The notes under the pieces were generated by a model, which was not told where the DNA came from, ran no database searches, and saw only the letters and a program-made list of their open reading frames with translations. Source: Raineyella sp034933565 (GTDB taxonomy: Bacteria; Actinomycetota; Actinomycetes; Propionibacteriales; Propionibacteriaceae). Taken from it: a stretch of 64,000 nt of DNA. A program made the translations under genes and the position numbers. This document shows, piece after piece, positions 1-7,886 of the stretch; position 1 is the first letter of the stretch, and each line of letters opens with the position of its first letter. Location of the stretch: NCBI RefSeq assembly GCF_034933565.1, contig NZ_JAYFNG010000026.1, forward strand, positions 35,696-99,695, in the 5' to 3' direction.

Positions 1-441
1 GCGGCGCAGTGCGGTCGCATCTTCTGGGCCCAAGTACTTGGTCCATGTCTTCTCGATCGCCACATAGATGCGCTGGACTTCGGCCTGCGCCGCTTCTCCG
101 CGTTCCGTCAGCGCAAGAATGCGAGCCCGCTGATCCTGTGGGTCAGGAGCCGATGTGATGTAGCCGCGCTTCTCGAGTTGGGCGATCTGCAGGCTCACCG
201 CCTGTTTGCTGACTCCACAGGAGCCGATGAACTGGCTTGCGCGCTGTGGCCCACCTTGGAGGAAGCGCAGCACGTTGGCCGAGTGTGCGAGGGAGAGATC
301 CGCGAAGTCGGACGTGGCGATGCGCTCCTCGAATTCTGCGACGAACAGCATCTCGGCGTGACGCAGCACTGCAGACAGCGGGCGCTTGCCGGGTACACCT
401 AGGGGCTTCTGCTCGTCAACCACAGGCTCCACCCTACCCAT
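1..441 (-). CDS. MarR-family transcriptional regulator (3' end outside window)
   Basis: Reading the minus strand from ATG at 441 gives 147 open codons that run off the left edge, so the C-terminus is missing. The middle of the protein reads as a winged helix: a recognition-helix segment (CGVSKQAVSLQIAQLEKRGY) is followed by a wing (DPQDQRARILALTERG), the standard MarR arrangement. An AAAGA stretch lies 9 nt before the ATG. The gene is divergent from an MFS transporter, and two palindromes lie between them, so it probably represses that transporter and possibly itself. The ligand is unknown. Codon usage is a little less GC-biased than in the genes to the right. Confidence 0.85.
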   Translation of the reverse strand, partial: MGRVEPVVDEQKPLGVPGKRPLSAVLRHAEMLFVAEFEERIATSDFADLSLAHSANVLRFLQGGPQRASQFIGSCGVSKQAVSLQIAQLEKRGYITSAPDPQDQRARILALTERGEAAQAEVQRIYVAIEKTWTKYLGPEDATALRR

Positions 442-558
442 CGGTCGGCGTCTTTCACGCGGCTGATCGGCCACCGCCGGACAGACCGAGGTCACCGTCG
501 GGTGCGGGGCGGTCCAGGCCTCACGAGTCTTCAGCTCGGTCACCTGGAAGAGAAAATT

Positions 559-574
559 AGTCAATGACTTGACT
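559..574. promoter_or_regulatory. Candidate MarR operator 1 (AGTCAA-N4-TTGACT)
   Basis: A perfect 6-bp inverted repeat, AGTCAA/TTGACT with a 4-bp spacer, lies in the MarR/MFS divergent intergenic region. Its half-site resembles that of the palindrome at 598-611. Two like palindromes in one short region, beside a MarR gene, suggest operator sites. The TTGACT arm could also serve as a -35 element for the rightward transporter gene. Confidence 0.5.
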
Positions 575-597
575 TACTGGAGGTGTGTGCACATACT

Positions 598-611
598 GTC
601 AACAGGTTGAC
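598..611. promoter_or_regulatory. Candidate MarR operator 2 (GTCAAC-N2-GTTGAC)
   Basis: A 6-bp inverted repeat, GTCAAC/GTTGAC with a 2-bp spacer, lies 38 bp from the centre of the first palindrome and shares the TTGAC core. It is upstream of the MFS start at 666. Assignment to the neighbouring MarR protein is inferred from position. Confidence 0.5.
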
Positions 612-665
612 TATCAAGGTCCAGCCGAGCAGGCCCTCGATCATCATGAGAGATTCGGAGCACCC

Positions 666-1887
666 ATGACCACCACCTCGCCAGTGAAGACCGACGTGAA
701 CGATCAGGGCAGAGTCCTGTCGAGACCGATGTCTGCAGCTTTCCTCTTGGTCACCGTGCTCGTCGTTGCCGCTTCGCTTCGGGCAGCGATCACGTCCGTC
801 GGTCCGGTGATGGGTCTCATCGCCGCTGACACCCATCACAGTGCATCGTTGCTGGGCCTGCTCGGGGCGATCCCGCTCGCCGCGTTCGCGATCGTGTCAC
901 CGCTCGTGCATCTCCTCGCTCGACGGATGGGGACCGAACGCGCGGTCCTGCTCGCGCTGATCGTGCTCACCGCCGCGACTGTCCTGCGTTCTCTGCCCGG
1001 TTGGGATGGCTGGTTGTGGGTCGGGACGGCGATCATCGGCAGTGCGATCGCTGTCGGCAACGTGCTGCTCCCCACGATCGTGAAGCGCGACTTCCCGAAT
1101 CGTGTCGCCGCGTCCACCGGTGCCTACGTTGCGGTGCTCAGCGGGTTCGCGGCCCTGGCGTCCGGGTTCGCGCTCCCTATCGGCGCGCAGTTCGGTTGGC
1201 GGACTGCCGTGGGCGTCGGGGCGGTCCTCTCGCTGATCGGCGCGATCGTCTGGGCGCCCCGCCTGCGACACAAGCACGCCGAGGCGAGTGCGGTGGCGAC
1301 ACCCTCGGCCGGGTCCATGTGGCGGTCAGCGGTCGCCTGGCAGGTTGCCCTGTTCTTCGGAGCCCAGATGGCGAACTTCTACCTGCTGATCACGTGGCTG
1401 CCGACGGTGGAGGTGCACACCGGTCAGAGCCCGATCGCCGGGGGGGTGGCATCTGTTCCTGTTCCAAGCGGCGGGGATCGTCTCCGGGCTGTTGATCCCC
1501 TTTGCGATGCGGGGGCGCGCGGATCTGCGAGCGGTGTCGACCTGGGTCGCCCTGACCATGATCGTGGCCATGACGGGATTGTTCATCGCCCCCGCGCTGG
1601 TGCCGTTGTGGGCGGTCTTCGCCGGAATGAGCGCCGGAGCCGCCCTGGTGGTCGGCCTGACCTTCATCGCGGCACGGGCGAGGAACGGCGCCGACGCGGG
1701 CCGTCTTTCCGGGATGGCTCAGTCCGTGGGGTACGCGTTGGCGATGCTGGGGCCGATCCTCGCCGGGTTCCTGCTGGAGCGGACCGGTGCTTGGCAGGCT
1801 CCGGTGTTGCTCGTGCTGGCTGTGGCCGTGCTGCAGATGATCGTCGGGTGGTTCGCGGGTCGAGACCGGCACACCCACTCCGCGTAA
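666..1887 (+). pseudogene. MFS transporter, CynX/NimT-like, broken by a frameshift in a G run
   Basis: The start is ATG 666 with GGAG 5 nt upstream; an earlier in-frame GTG at 585 lacks a ribosome site. The N-terminal half shows membrane helices (FLLVTVLVVAASLRAAITSV and on) with the look of the CynX/NimT branch of the major facilitator superfamily. After about residue 258 the frame turns into Arg/Gly-rich non-membrane sequence. The transporter continues one frame over (GGWHLFLFQAAGIVSGLLIP, then further helices) to a stop at 1887. The switch point is a run of seven G at 1440-1446; removing one G restores a roughly 406-residue, 12-helix protein. It may be a real null allele, a slippage-controlled gene or a sequencing error. 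Substrate unknown. Confidence 0.8.
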
Positions 1888-1935
1888 CAGATCTCGCTGA
1901 CGGCACCGTCCGCGACTGATGAAAGAAGACCCATT

Positions 1936-2925
1936 GTGACTCGTACGTCACCTCCGGCGACCCGCAGGCCGCCCTTCGACCCCGACCTCGTCACCGCGCT
2001 CGGGAACCTCACGGCAACCGAGCCGCGGGTGTCCGCGCAGACGCTCGCGGGGAAGCGTCAGCGCTATGCGGACGCCGAGAGCACCCTCGACCTCACCGCC
2101 GGTGGTGCCGTGACGGTGCACGAGCTCGACGTCCCGGGACCCGACGGCGCCCCGGACGTGCATCTGACAGTTCTTCGGCCGTCGGCCGGGTCGCTGCCCC
2201 TGCCCGCGATCTACTACATGCACGGCGGCGGCATGGTGATGGGCGACCGGTACGCGGGAATCGACATCCTCGTGCCTCATGCGGCCGATGGATCGGCCGT
2301 TGTGGTGTCCGTCGAGTACCGGCTCGCCCCCGAGCACCCCCATCCCGCACCCATCGACGACTGCTATGCAGGCCTCGTCTGGCTCGCCCGGAATGCTCAG
2401 GAACTCAGCATCGACCCCCACCGGATCATCGTGATGGGCATCAGCGCGGGAGCAGGGCTCGCCGCAGGAATCGCGCTTCTCGCACGAGATCGTGGGTTCC
2501 CCTCCCTCACCCACCAGGTCCTGCTCAGGCCGATGCTGGACGACCGGATGCAGACCCACAGCAGCCGGATGCTCGATGGCGAGGGTGTCTGGGACCGGAA
2601 CGAGAACGCGTTCGGATGGGCCGCGTTCCTCGGACAGCAGAGCGAGGTGTCGCCCTACGCGGCGCCGTCACGAGCCGTGGATCTCACCGGGCTTCCCCGG
2701 ACGTATCTCGACACGGGCTCCGTCGACACCTTCCGCGACGAGACTCTCGAATACGCGGGCAGGCTGTCGGCACACGGCGTCAGCGTCGACCTTCATGTGT
2801 GGGGCGGTGGATTCCACGGATTCGAGACTCAGGTGCCCGATGCCGCCGTGTCTCGCATCGCCCGCACGGTGCAGGACGAGTTCCTCACCCGCGCTCTCGC
2901 ACCGATCGATGCGACGAAAGGCTGA
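1936..2925 (+). CDS. Alpha/beta hydrolase, hormone-sensitive-lipase-type esterase
   Basis: The 329-residue product has the full HSL-family signature: the oxyanion-hole HGGG at 96-99, the nucleophile elbow GISAG at 168-172 (Ser170), Asp264 in DTFRDE, and His294 in GGFHGF. It should hydrolyse short-chain carboxyl esters in the cytoplasm; the natural substrate cannot be read from sequence. The start is GTG 1936 preceded by AAAGAAG. It follows the MFS gene by 48 nt, so the two are probably cotranscribed under the MarR protein, perhaps as an uptake/efflux plus ester-cleavage pair. A hairpin follows the stop. Confidence 0.88.
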   Translation: MTRTSPPATRRPPFDPDLVTALGNLTATEPRVSAQTLAGKRQRYADAESTLDLTAGGAVTVHELDVPGPDGAPDVHLTVLRPSAGSLPLPAIYYMHGGGMVMGDRYAGIDILVPHAADGSAVVVSVEYRLAPEHPHPAPIDDCYAGLVWLARNAQELSIDPHRIIVMGISAGAGLAAGIALLARDRGFPSLTHQVLLRPMLDDRMQTHSSRMLDGEGVWDRNENAFGWAAFLGQQSEVSPYAAPSRAVDLTGLPRTYLDTGSVDTFRDETLEYAGRLSAHGVSVDLHVWGGGFHGFETQVPDAAVSRIARTVQDEFLTRALAPIDATKG

Positions 2926-2949
2926 CCCCTGACGTTGCTCCTCCCGCAT

Positions 2950-2978
2950 CCCCCTTGAGGCACCCAGCCGCAAGGGGG
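2950..2978 (+). terminator. Hairpin after the esterase gene
   Basis: CCCCCTTG at 2950-2957 pairs exactly with CAAGGGGG at 2971-2978 around a 13-nt loop, 24 nt past the esterase stop. There is no U tract, as is usual in GC-rich actinobacteria. Confidence 0.5.
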
Positions 2979-3120
2979 CGAGCGGCGTCACACATCCGTC
3001 AGGACCGACTCGACCTGGGGCGGCGCCCGTTACCCGCCACACCACGTTCTGCTCGGACCAGAACGGTCCCCGAGCCGGCCGAGGCCGACCCGGGACCGTC
3101 GAGGTACGGGCCGTGGAGAC

Positions 3121-4299
3121 TCAGCCGCGGGTCGGGGTGACCCCCAGCTGGACGCCCGCCAGACCGCGGGACTGCTGGGCCAGCCCGCGGGCCACCTGCT
3201 CGATCACCGCGGCCGCCGGGCCGGCCGACTCGGCGCCGACCACCGGGGTGCCCTCGTCGCCGCCGGCGCGCAGTGACAGGTCGAGCGGGATCCGGGCCAG
3301 CAGTGGGACGTCGTAGCCGAGGCGGGCGGTCAGTGTCCGGGCCACGGTCTCGCCGCCGCCGGTGCCGAAGACGTCGACCTCGTGCACCTCACCGCAGTGC
3401 GGGCAGGTGGCCTCGAGGAAGGACATGTTCTCGATCACGCCGATCACCCGCTGGTGCAGCATGTCGGCCATCGTGCCGGCACGTTCGGCGACCTCGGCGG
3501 CAGCGGCCTGCGGGGTGGTCACGACGATCACCTCGGCGTTGGGCACCTTGGCGCCGAGCGACATGGCCACGTCGCCGGTGCCCGGCGGCAGATCGACGAC
3601 GAGGAAGTCCAGGTCGCCCCAGTAGACGTCGGCGAGCATCTGCTGCAGCGCCCGGTCCAGGATCGGGCCGCGCCAGGCGATCACCTGGTCGCGGCTCTGC
3701 TTGAGCATGCCGATCGACATCACCGACATGTCGGCGTAGGGGACCGGCATGATGTACTCCCCGACCATGGTCGGCTGGGCGTCGGCGAGGCCGAGCATCG
3801 GCGGGATGGAGTGCCCGTAGATGTCGGCGTCGAGGATGGCGACCTTCTTGCCCGCCCGGGACAGGCCGAGGGCGAGGTTCGCCGTCACCGAGGACTTGCC
3901 GACGCCGCCCTTGCCGGAGGAGATCAGCAGCACCCGGGTGAGGTTGCCCGGCTTCGCGAACGGGATCTCGTGCTGCTCCACCCCGCCGCGGAGCTGCACG
4001 TTGAGCTGCTTGCGCTGCTCGTCGGTCATCACGCCCAGGTCGACCTTGACGCCGCTGACACCGGGGATGCCGCCGACGGCCTGCTGGACGTCCTTGCTGA
4101 TGGTGGTGTGCAGCGGGCAGAACTGGACGGTCAGCAGGACGCTGACCGTCACGACGTTGTCGGCGTCGATGCCGATCCGGGGGATCATGCCCAGTTCCAT
4201 CAGCGGGCGTTTGATCTCGGGGTCCATCACGCGCGACAGCGAGGCCTCGACGGCCGGCATCAGCGGGTGGTCCGGGGGAGTCGTCACGACATCTGGCAT
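3121..4299 (-). CDS. mrp: Mrp/ApbC-family iron-sulfur cluster carrier ATPase
   Basis: This 392-residue P-loop protein binds and transfers Fe-S clusters to apoproteins. Residues 10-95 form the MIP18/DUF59 domain. A deviant Walker A, GKGGVGKSS, lies at 129-137, a DLPPGTGD motif at 236-243, and the cluster-bridging CPHC at 299-302. ATG 4299 is chosen over an upstream TTG at 4326. A TAGCCT -10-like element sits 7 nt before this ATG with no Shine-Dalgarno, so the transcript may be leaderless. It lies 32 nt past the DUF1003 stop, so read-through from that gene is also possible. All catalytic motifs are intact. Confidence 0.93.
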   Translation of the reverse strand: MPDVVTTPPDHPLMPAVEASLSRVMDPEIKRPLMELGMIPRIGIDADNVVTVSVLLTVQFCPLHTTISKDVQQAVGGIPGVSGVKVDLGVMTDEQRKQLNVQLRGGVEQHEIPFAKPGNLTRVLLISSGKGGVGKSSVTANLALGLSRAGKKVAILDADIYGHSIPPMLGLADAQPTMVGEYIMPVPYADMSVMSIGMLKQSRDQVIAWRGPILDRALQQMLADVYWGDLDFLVVDLPPGTGDVAMSLGAKVPNAEVIVVTTPQAAAAEVAERAGTMADMLHQRVIGVIENMSFLEATCPHCGEVHEVDVFGTGGGETVARTLTARLGYDVPLLARIPLDLSLRAGGDEGTPVVGAESAGPAAAVIEQVARGLAQQSRGLAGVQLGVTPTRG

Positions 4300-4331
4300 G
4301 GTCCACAGGCTAACCGCTGGCGCCAACTCGC

Positions 4332-4850
4332 TCAGCCGCGGTCGGATGCCGTCAGATCCTCCGATCCGGTGCGCTCCTCGTCCAGCTCGGCGAGCAGCTC
4401 ACGCAGCTCGGAGCGCAGCTCCGAGCGGATGTAGTCGCGGGTCGCCATGTCGCTGACCGAGGAGCGCAGGGCAGCGATCTCGCGGGCCAGGAAGTCCATG
4501 TCCGCCCGGCTCTGCGCGGCCTGTTTGCGGTCCTCGGTGAGACGTACGTGGTCCCGGTCGGTCTGCCGGTTCTCGGCCAGCAGGATCAGCGGGGCCGAGT
4601 ACGAGGCCTGGGTGGAGAAGAACAGATTCAGCAGGATGAACGGGTACGGGTCCCACCGCAGGCCGAAGATGCCCACCACGTTGAGGGCGCACCACACCAC
4701 CACGAAGACGCTCATCCAGCCGAGGAAGGCGGGGGTGCCCATCCACCGGGCGAAGGTCTCGGCGAACCGGCCGAAGGCGTCGCTGTCCTGGTCGGAGCTG
4801 CGCAGCCAGCGGGACTGCCGTCCGGGCGTGTTCAGACGGTCATCGGCCAT
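4332..4850 (-). CDS. DUF1003 membrane protein
   Basis: The product has 172 residues. Two hydrophobic helices (about 43-62 and 69-92) flank the family's diagnostic stretch DPYPFILLNLFFSTQASYSA, followed by AENRQTDRDH. A charged, probably coiled-coil C-terminus (about 105-160) follows. DUF1003 proteins are small inner-membrane proteins of unknown function. The start overlaps the end of the upstream MgtE-like gene by 11 nt, so the two are translationally coupled and may act together. An AAAGGG site precedes the ATG. Confidence 0.88.
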   Translation of the reverse strand: MADDRLNTPGRQSRWLRSSDQDSDAFGRFAETFARWMGTPAFLGWMSVFVVVWCALNVVGIFGLRWDPYPFILLNLFFSTQASYSAPLILLAENRQTDRDHVRLTEDRKQAAQSRADMDFLAREIAALRSSVSDMATRDYIRSELRSELRELLAELDEERTGSEDLTASDRG

Positions 4851-6180
4851 CGGTGGGCCCCTTTCCCTGGCGCCGGGAGCGCCGCAGCTCGAGGTCGCGG
4901 GTGACCCGCTCCGCCGCCCAGTGGGCCTCGCTCGGCGCGAGGCCGTCCATCTGGTCGCTGCGCCAGTCGTCGGGCAGCATCGCGTCCAGCACGTCGTCCA
5001 CGGTGACCGCGCCGAGCAACTGGCGGTCCTCGTTCACCACCGGGGCAGAGACCAGGTTGTACGTGGCGAAGTACCGGCTGACGGTGGAGATGTGGGCGCC
5101 CGGCTGCAGCGGCTCGAGGTCGGTGTCGACCAGCCCCGACACGTACACCGACGGCGGCTCGCGGAGCAGCCGCTGGACGTGCACCGCGCCGAGGAACCGG
5201 CCGGTGGGGGCCTCCAGCGGCGACCGGCAGACGTACACCATCGCGGCCAGCGCGGGGGTGATGTCCTCGACCCGCACCCGTGCCAGCGCGATGGCGACGG
5301 TGTCGTCGGGGGCCAGGATCACCGGCTCGGGGGTCATCAGGCCACCGGCGGTGAACTCGCCGTACGTCATCAGCCGGCGGACGTCCTGGGCGTCCTCGGG
5401 CTCCATCCGGTCGAGCAGCTGCTCGGCCACCTCGGGGGTGAGCTCGGCGACCAGGTCGGCCGCGTCGTCGGGGTTCATCTCCTCCAGGATGTCGGCGGCC
5501 CGCTCGACCTCCAGCGCCTGGATCAGCTCGACCTGGACGTCCTCGGGCAGCTCCTCCAGCGCGTCGGCCAGCGACTCGTCGTCCAGGGCGGCGGCGATCT
5601 CGCCGCGCCGCTGCGGGGTCATGTCGTGCAGTTCGCGGGCGACGTCGGCGGCCTTCATGTCCTCCAGCCGGGCCAGCACCTCGCGGGTGGAACGGCCGGT
5701 CCCGACGACGAAGACGTCGACGTCGCTCCAGTCGACGATGGTGTCGTACGTCCGCCGGGCGAACGGCCCGGTGGAGGCGCGCAGTGCCACCTCGTCGATC
5801 TCCCAGTCGTGCGACCGGGCCTGGCGGATCGACACGTCGTACACCCACGACGGCCGGTCCGCGTCGCGGCGGCGGACCTGGGAGTCGAAGAGGTCCTGCA
5901 GGATGAGGATCTCCGACTCACGCCGCTCGAACCGCCGGGTATTGAGCACCCCGGAGATGGTCACCTGGAGGGCGGAGATCGTCCGGACCCGCACCATCGG
6001 GACGAAGACACGGTGCTGGGCGAACAGCTCGACCACCAACCCCTTGGCCCGCGGGGCGCGTCCGGCGGACCGCACCTGGACGACGACGTCGCGGACCGTC
6101 CCGAGCTTGTCGCCGGCAGTGTCCATCACGGGCATCCGGCGCAGTCGGGAGACGAAGATGGAGGTGCTGCTGGGGCTCAC
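4840..6180 (-). CDS. PRC-barrel / MgtE N-domain / CBS-pair protein without the transport domain
   Basis: With GTG 6180 as start the protein has 446 residues. The N-terminus (VSRLRRMPVMDTAGDKLGTV) looks like a PRC-barrel. Then come alpha-helical MgtE_N superhelix repeats (LPEDVQVELIQAL, LEEMNPDDAADLVAEL) and a CBS pair (TAGGLMTPEPVILAP; SAPVVNEDRQLLGAVTVDDV). The MgtE membrane domain is absent, so this is a soluble magnesium-sensing-type module, possibly serving the DUF1003 partner or CorA. The longer TTG start at 6234 is rejected because it would run into the divergent gene. A TACTCT -10 lies 7 nt before GTG 6180, which suggests leaderless expression. Confidence 0.85.
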   Translation of the reverse strand: MSPSSTSIFVSRLRRMPVMDTAGDKLGTVRDVVVQVRSAGRAPRAKGLVVELFAQHRVFVPMVRVRTISALQVTISGVLNTRRFERRESEILILQDLFDSQVRRRDADRPSWVYDVSIRQARSHDWEIDEVALRASTGPFARRTYDTIVDWSDVDVFVVGTGRSTREVLARLEDMKAADVARELHDMTPQRRGEIAAALDDESLADALEELPEDVQVELIQALEVERAADILEEMNPDDAADLVAELTPEVAEQLLDRMEPEDAQDVRRLMTYGEFTAGGLMTPEPVILAPDDTVAIALARVRVEDITPALAAMVYVCRSPLEAPTGRFLGAVHVQRLLREPPSVYVSGLVDTDLEPLQPGAHISTVSRYFATYNLVSAPVVNEDRQLLGAVTVDDVLDAMLPDDWRSDQMDGLAPSEAHWAAERVTRDLELRRSRRQGKGPTDGR

Positions 6181-6187
6181 GTGGGGG

Positions 6188-6221
6188 AGAGTATCGTGCT
6201 GCTCCGCCCGGGGCCTAGGGT
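6188..6221. promoter_or_regulatory. Interdigitated divergent promoter pair
   Basis: Leftward -10 TACTCT (6193-6188 on the minus strand) serves the MgtE-like gene, and rightward -10 TAGGGT (6216-6221) serves the CoA lyase. Both lie 6-7 nt from a GTG start. The two -10 elements are only 22 bp apart, so each -35 region overlaps the other gene's -10, and the two promoters should exclude one another. Confidence 0.5.
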
Positions 6222-6227
6222 TGGGGT

Positions 6228-7184
6228 GTGACAACCGCCGACAGCCCTGCCATCCGCCGCACCGTCCTCGCGGTGCCCGGTTCCAGCGACCGCTTCCTCA
6301 CCAAGGCCCTCGGGATCGGGGTCGACGCGGTCTTCCTCGACCTGGAGGACGCGGTGGCCCCCGCGGCCAAGGCCGAGGCCCGCGGCCGGGTGATCGAGTA
6401 CCTGCACCGCGACTGGACGGCCCCGACCGTCACCGTCCGGGTCAACGACTGGACCACCGAGTGGACGTACAACGACGTGATCGAGGTCGTCGGCGGCGCC
6501 GGCGACCGGATCGACGCGCTGGTGCTGCCAAAGGTCCAGGGCCCCGACCACATCCGCGCCCTCGACCTGCTGCTGACCCAGGTGGAGCGGACCCACGGGC
6601 TGCCGGTCGGCCGGATCGGGATCGAGGCCCAGATCGAGGACGCCCGTGGCCTGCTCAACGCCGAGGCGATCGCCGGGGCCTCGCCGCGGATGCAGTCGCT
6701 GGTCTACGGGCCGGGTGACTTCGCCGCCTCGATGGGCATGCCGAGTCTCAACGTCGGTGCCCAGCCCGCCGGCTATGAGCTCGCCGACGCCTACCACCAC
6801 GTGCTGATGTCGATCCTGGTCGCCGCTCGGGCCCACGGTATCGCGGCGATCGACGGGCCGTACGTCGCGATCCGTGACGTGGAGGGCTTCACCGCGGCCG
6901 CCCGTCGGTCCGCGGCGCTGGGCTATGACGGCAAGTGGGTGTTGCACCCGGCCCAGGTCGCGGCCGGCAACGACGTCTTCTCCCCGGACCAGGCGGCGTA
7001 CGACCGGGCGGAGCGGATCATGGCCCGCTACGCGGCGGCCACCTCCGCGGCCGGTGGCGCGGTCGGGGCGATCGGGGTGGACGACGAGATGGTCGACGAG
7101 GCGGGGATGAAGCTCGCCGCCGTGGTCGCGGCGCGGGGCCGCGCGGCCGGTCTCACCGTGACCCCCGCCGATGAGGAGGTCTGA
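6228..7184 (+). CDS. HpcH/HpaI-fold CoA ester lyase (citrate lyase beta / malyl-CoA lyase-like)
   Basis: This 318-residue TIM-barrel protein carries the CitE/malyl-CoA lyase hallmarks: FLDLEDAVAP with metal-side acidic residues, VRVND, VLPKVQGP, IGIEAQIEDARG (metal-binding Glu), and the C-terminal GYDGKWVLHPAQV. Such enzymes cleave or form (citra)malyl-CoA type thioesters. Neither a citrate lyase alpha nor gamma gene is nearby, so a stand-alone lyase is more likely than classical citrate lyase; exact substrate undetermined. GTG 6228 has a TAGGGT -10 exactly 6 nt upstream and no ribosome site, pointing to a leaderless mRNA. It is followed after 1 nt by the stress-protein gene. Confidence 0.88.
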   Translation: MTTADSPAIRRTVLAVPGSSDRFLTKALGIGVDAVFLDLEDAVAPAAKAEARGRVIEYLHRDWTAPTVTVRVNDWTTEWTYNDVIEVVGGAGDRIDALVLPKVQGPDHIRALDLLLTQVERTHGLPVGRIGIEAQIEDARGLLNAEAIAGASPRMQSLVYGPGDFAASMGMPSLNVGAQPAGYELADAYHHVLMSILVAARAHGIAAIDGPYVAIRDVEGFTAAARRSAALGYDGKWVLHPAQVAAGNDVFSPDQAAYDRAERIMARYAAATSAAGGAVGAIGVDDEMVDEAGMKLAAVVAARGRAAGLTVTPADEEV

Positions 7185-7185
7185 G

Positions 7186-7710
7186 ATGTCCCTGCCCGAT
7201 CCGTCCGGCCGGCTCGGCTCGCCCTTCGAGTTGCAGTTCCCCCAGTTGTTGGGGACGTACGGCACCTACGAGGAGGCCCAGCGGGCCGTCGACTACCTGT
7301 CCGACCACCATTTTCCGGTGCAGAACCTGGCGATCGTGGGCACCGACCTGCGGTCCGTCGAGCGGGTCACCGGCCGCCGCGACTGGGCCACGGTGGTGAA
7401 CCGGGGCCTGGCCAACGGCCTGTCGATCGGCCTGCTGTTCGGCATCATGGCGATGATCTTCTACCCTCCCCAGTCGAACCCGTACATGCTGGCCGCGATC
7501 GGCGTCGGGGTCGGGGTGGTGATCAGCGTCGTCTTCGCCCTGATCGGTTATGCCTTCACCCGGGGCAGACGGGACTTCACCTCGATCACCCAGACCTTCG
7601 CCACCCGCTACGAGGTGCTGTGTGAGCACAAGGTGGTGATGAAGGCCCGCGAGCTGCTGGCCGAGATGCCCGCCGGACGTCGCCAGGAGTTCCGCGGGCC
7701 GTTCGCCTGA
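7186..7710 (+). CDS. General stress protein 17M-like membrane protein
   Basis: The start is ATG 7186 because AGGAGG sits just upstream, inside the end of the preceding gene. The 174-residue product begins with a domain like that of B. subtilis general stress protein 17M (LLGTYGTYEEAQRAVDYLSD, then QNLAIVGTDLRSVERV). Two hydrophobic segments follow (about 82-95 and 104-124), then a short soluble tail. The role is unknown. It is in an operon with the CoA lyase. Confidence 0.82.
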   Translation: MSLPDPSGRLGSPFELQFPQLLGTYGTYEEAQRAVDYLSDHHFPVQNLAIVGTDLRSVERVTGRRDWATVVNRGLANGLSIGLLFGIMAMIFYPPQSNPYMLAAIGVGVGVVISVVFALIGYAFTRGRRDFTSITQTFATRYEVLCEHKVVMKARELLAEMPAGRRQEFRGPFA

Positions 7711-7742
7711 CGGGTCGTCCGTCTGTCGGGTCGTCCGTCTGT
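7711..7742 (+). repeat. Two perfect 16-bp tandem copies
   Basis: CGGGTCGTCCGTCTGT is repeated head to tail immediately after the stop codon at 7710. It forms no hairpin. Confidence 0.85.
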
Positions 7743-7851
7743 CGGCCCGGGACCCGGCCTCCGGTCCTGGTCGGTGGGCGAGGTCACCCAACGTCCGCCC
7801 GGCTCACGCACCCAGGACGCGGCCTGTCGGCTGTCCTGCTGAGCACCGGTC

Positions 7852-7880
7852 TTGACTGAATCGAACACCCGTTCGATCAT
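7852..7880 (+). promoter_or_regulatory. SOS promoter of the mutasome operon with LexA box
   Basis: -35 TTGACT (7852-7857), a 17-bp spacer and -10 GATCAT (7875-7880) make a recognisable promoter. The spacer contains TCGAAC-ACCC-GTTCGA (7861-7876), a perfect match to the actinobacterial LexA operator TCGAAC-N4-GTTCGA. The box overlaps the first bases of the -10, so LexA would block RNA polymerase. The GTG of imuA' lies 6 nt past the -10, at the expected transcription start. Confidence 0.9.
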
Positions 7881-7886
7881 GGAGGA

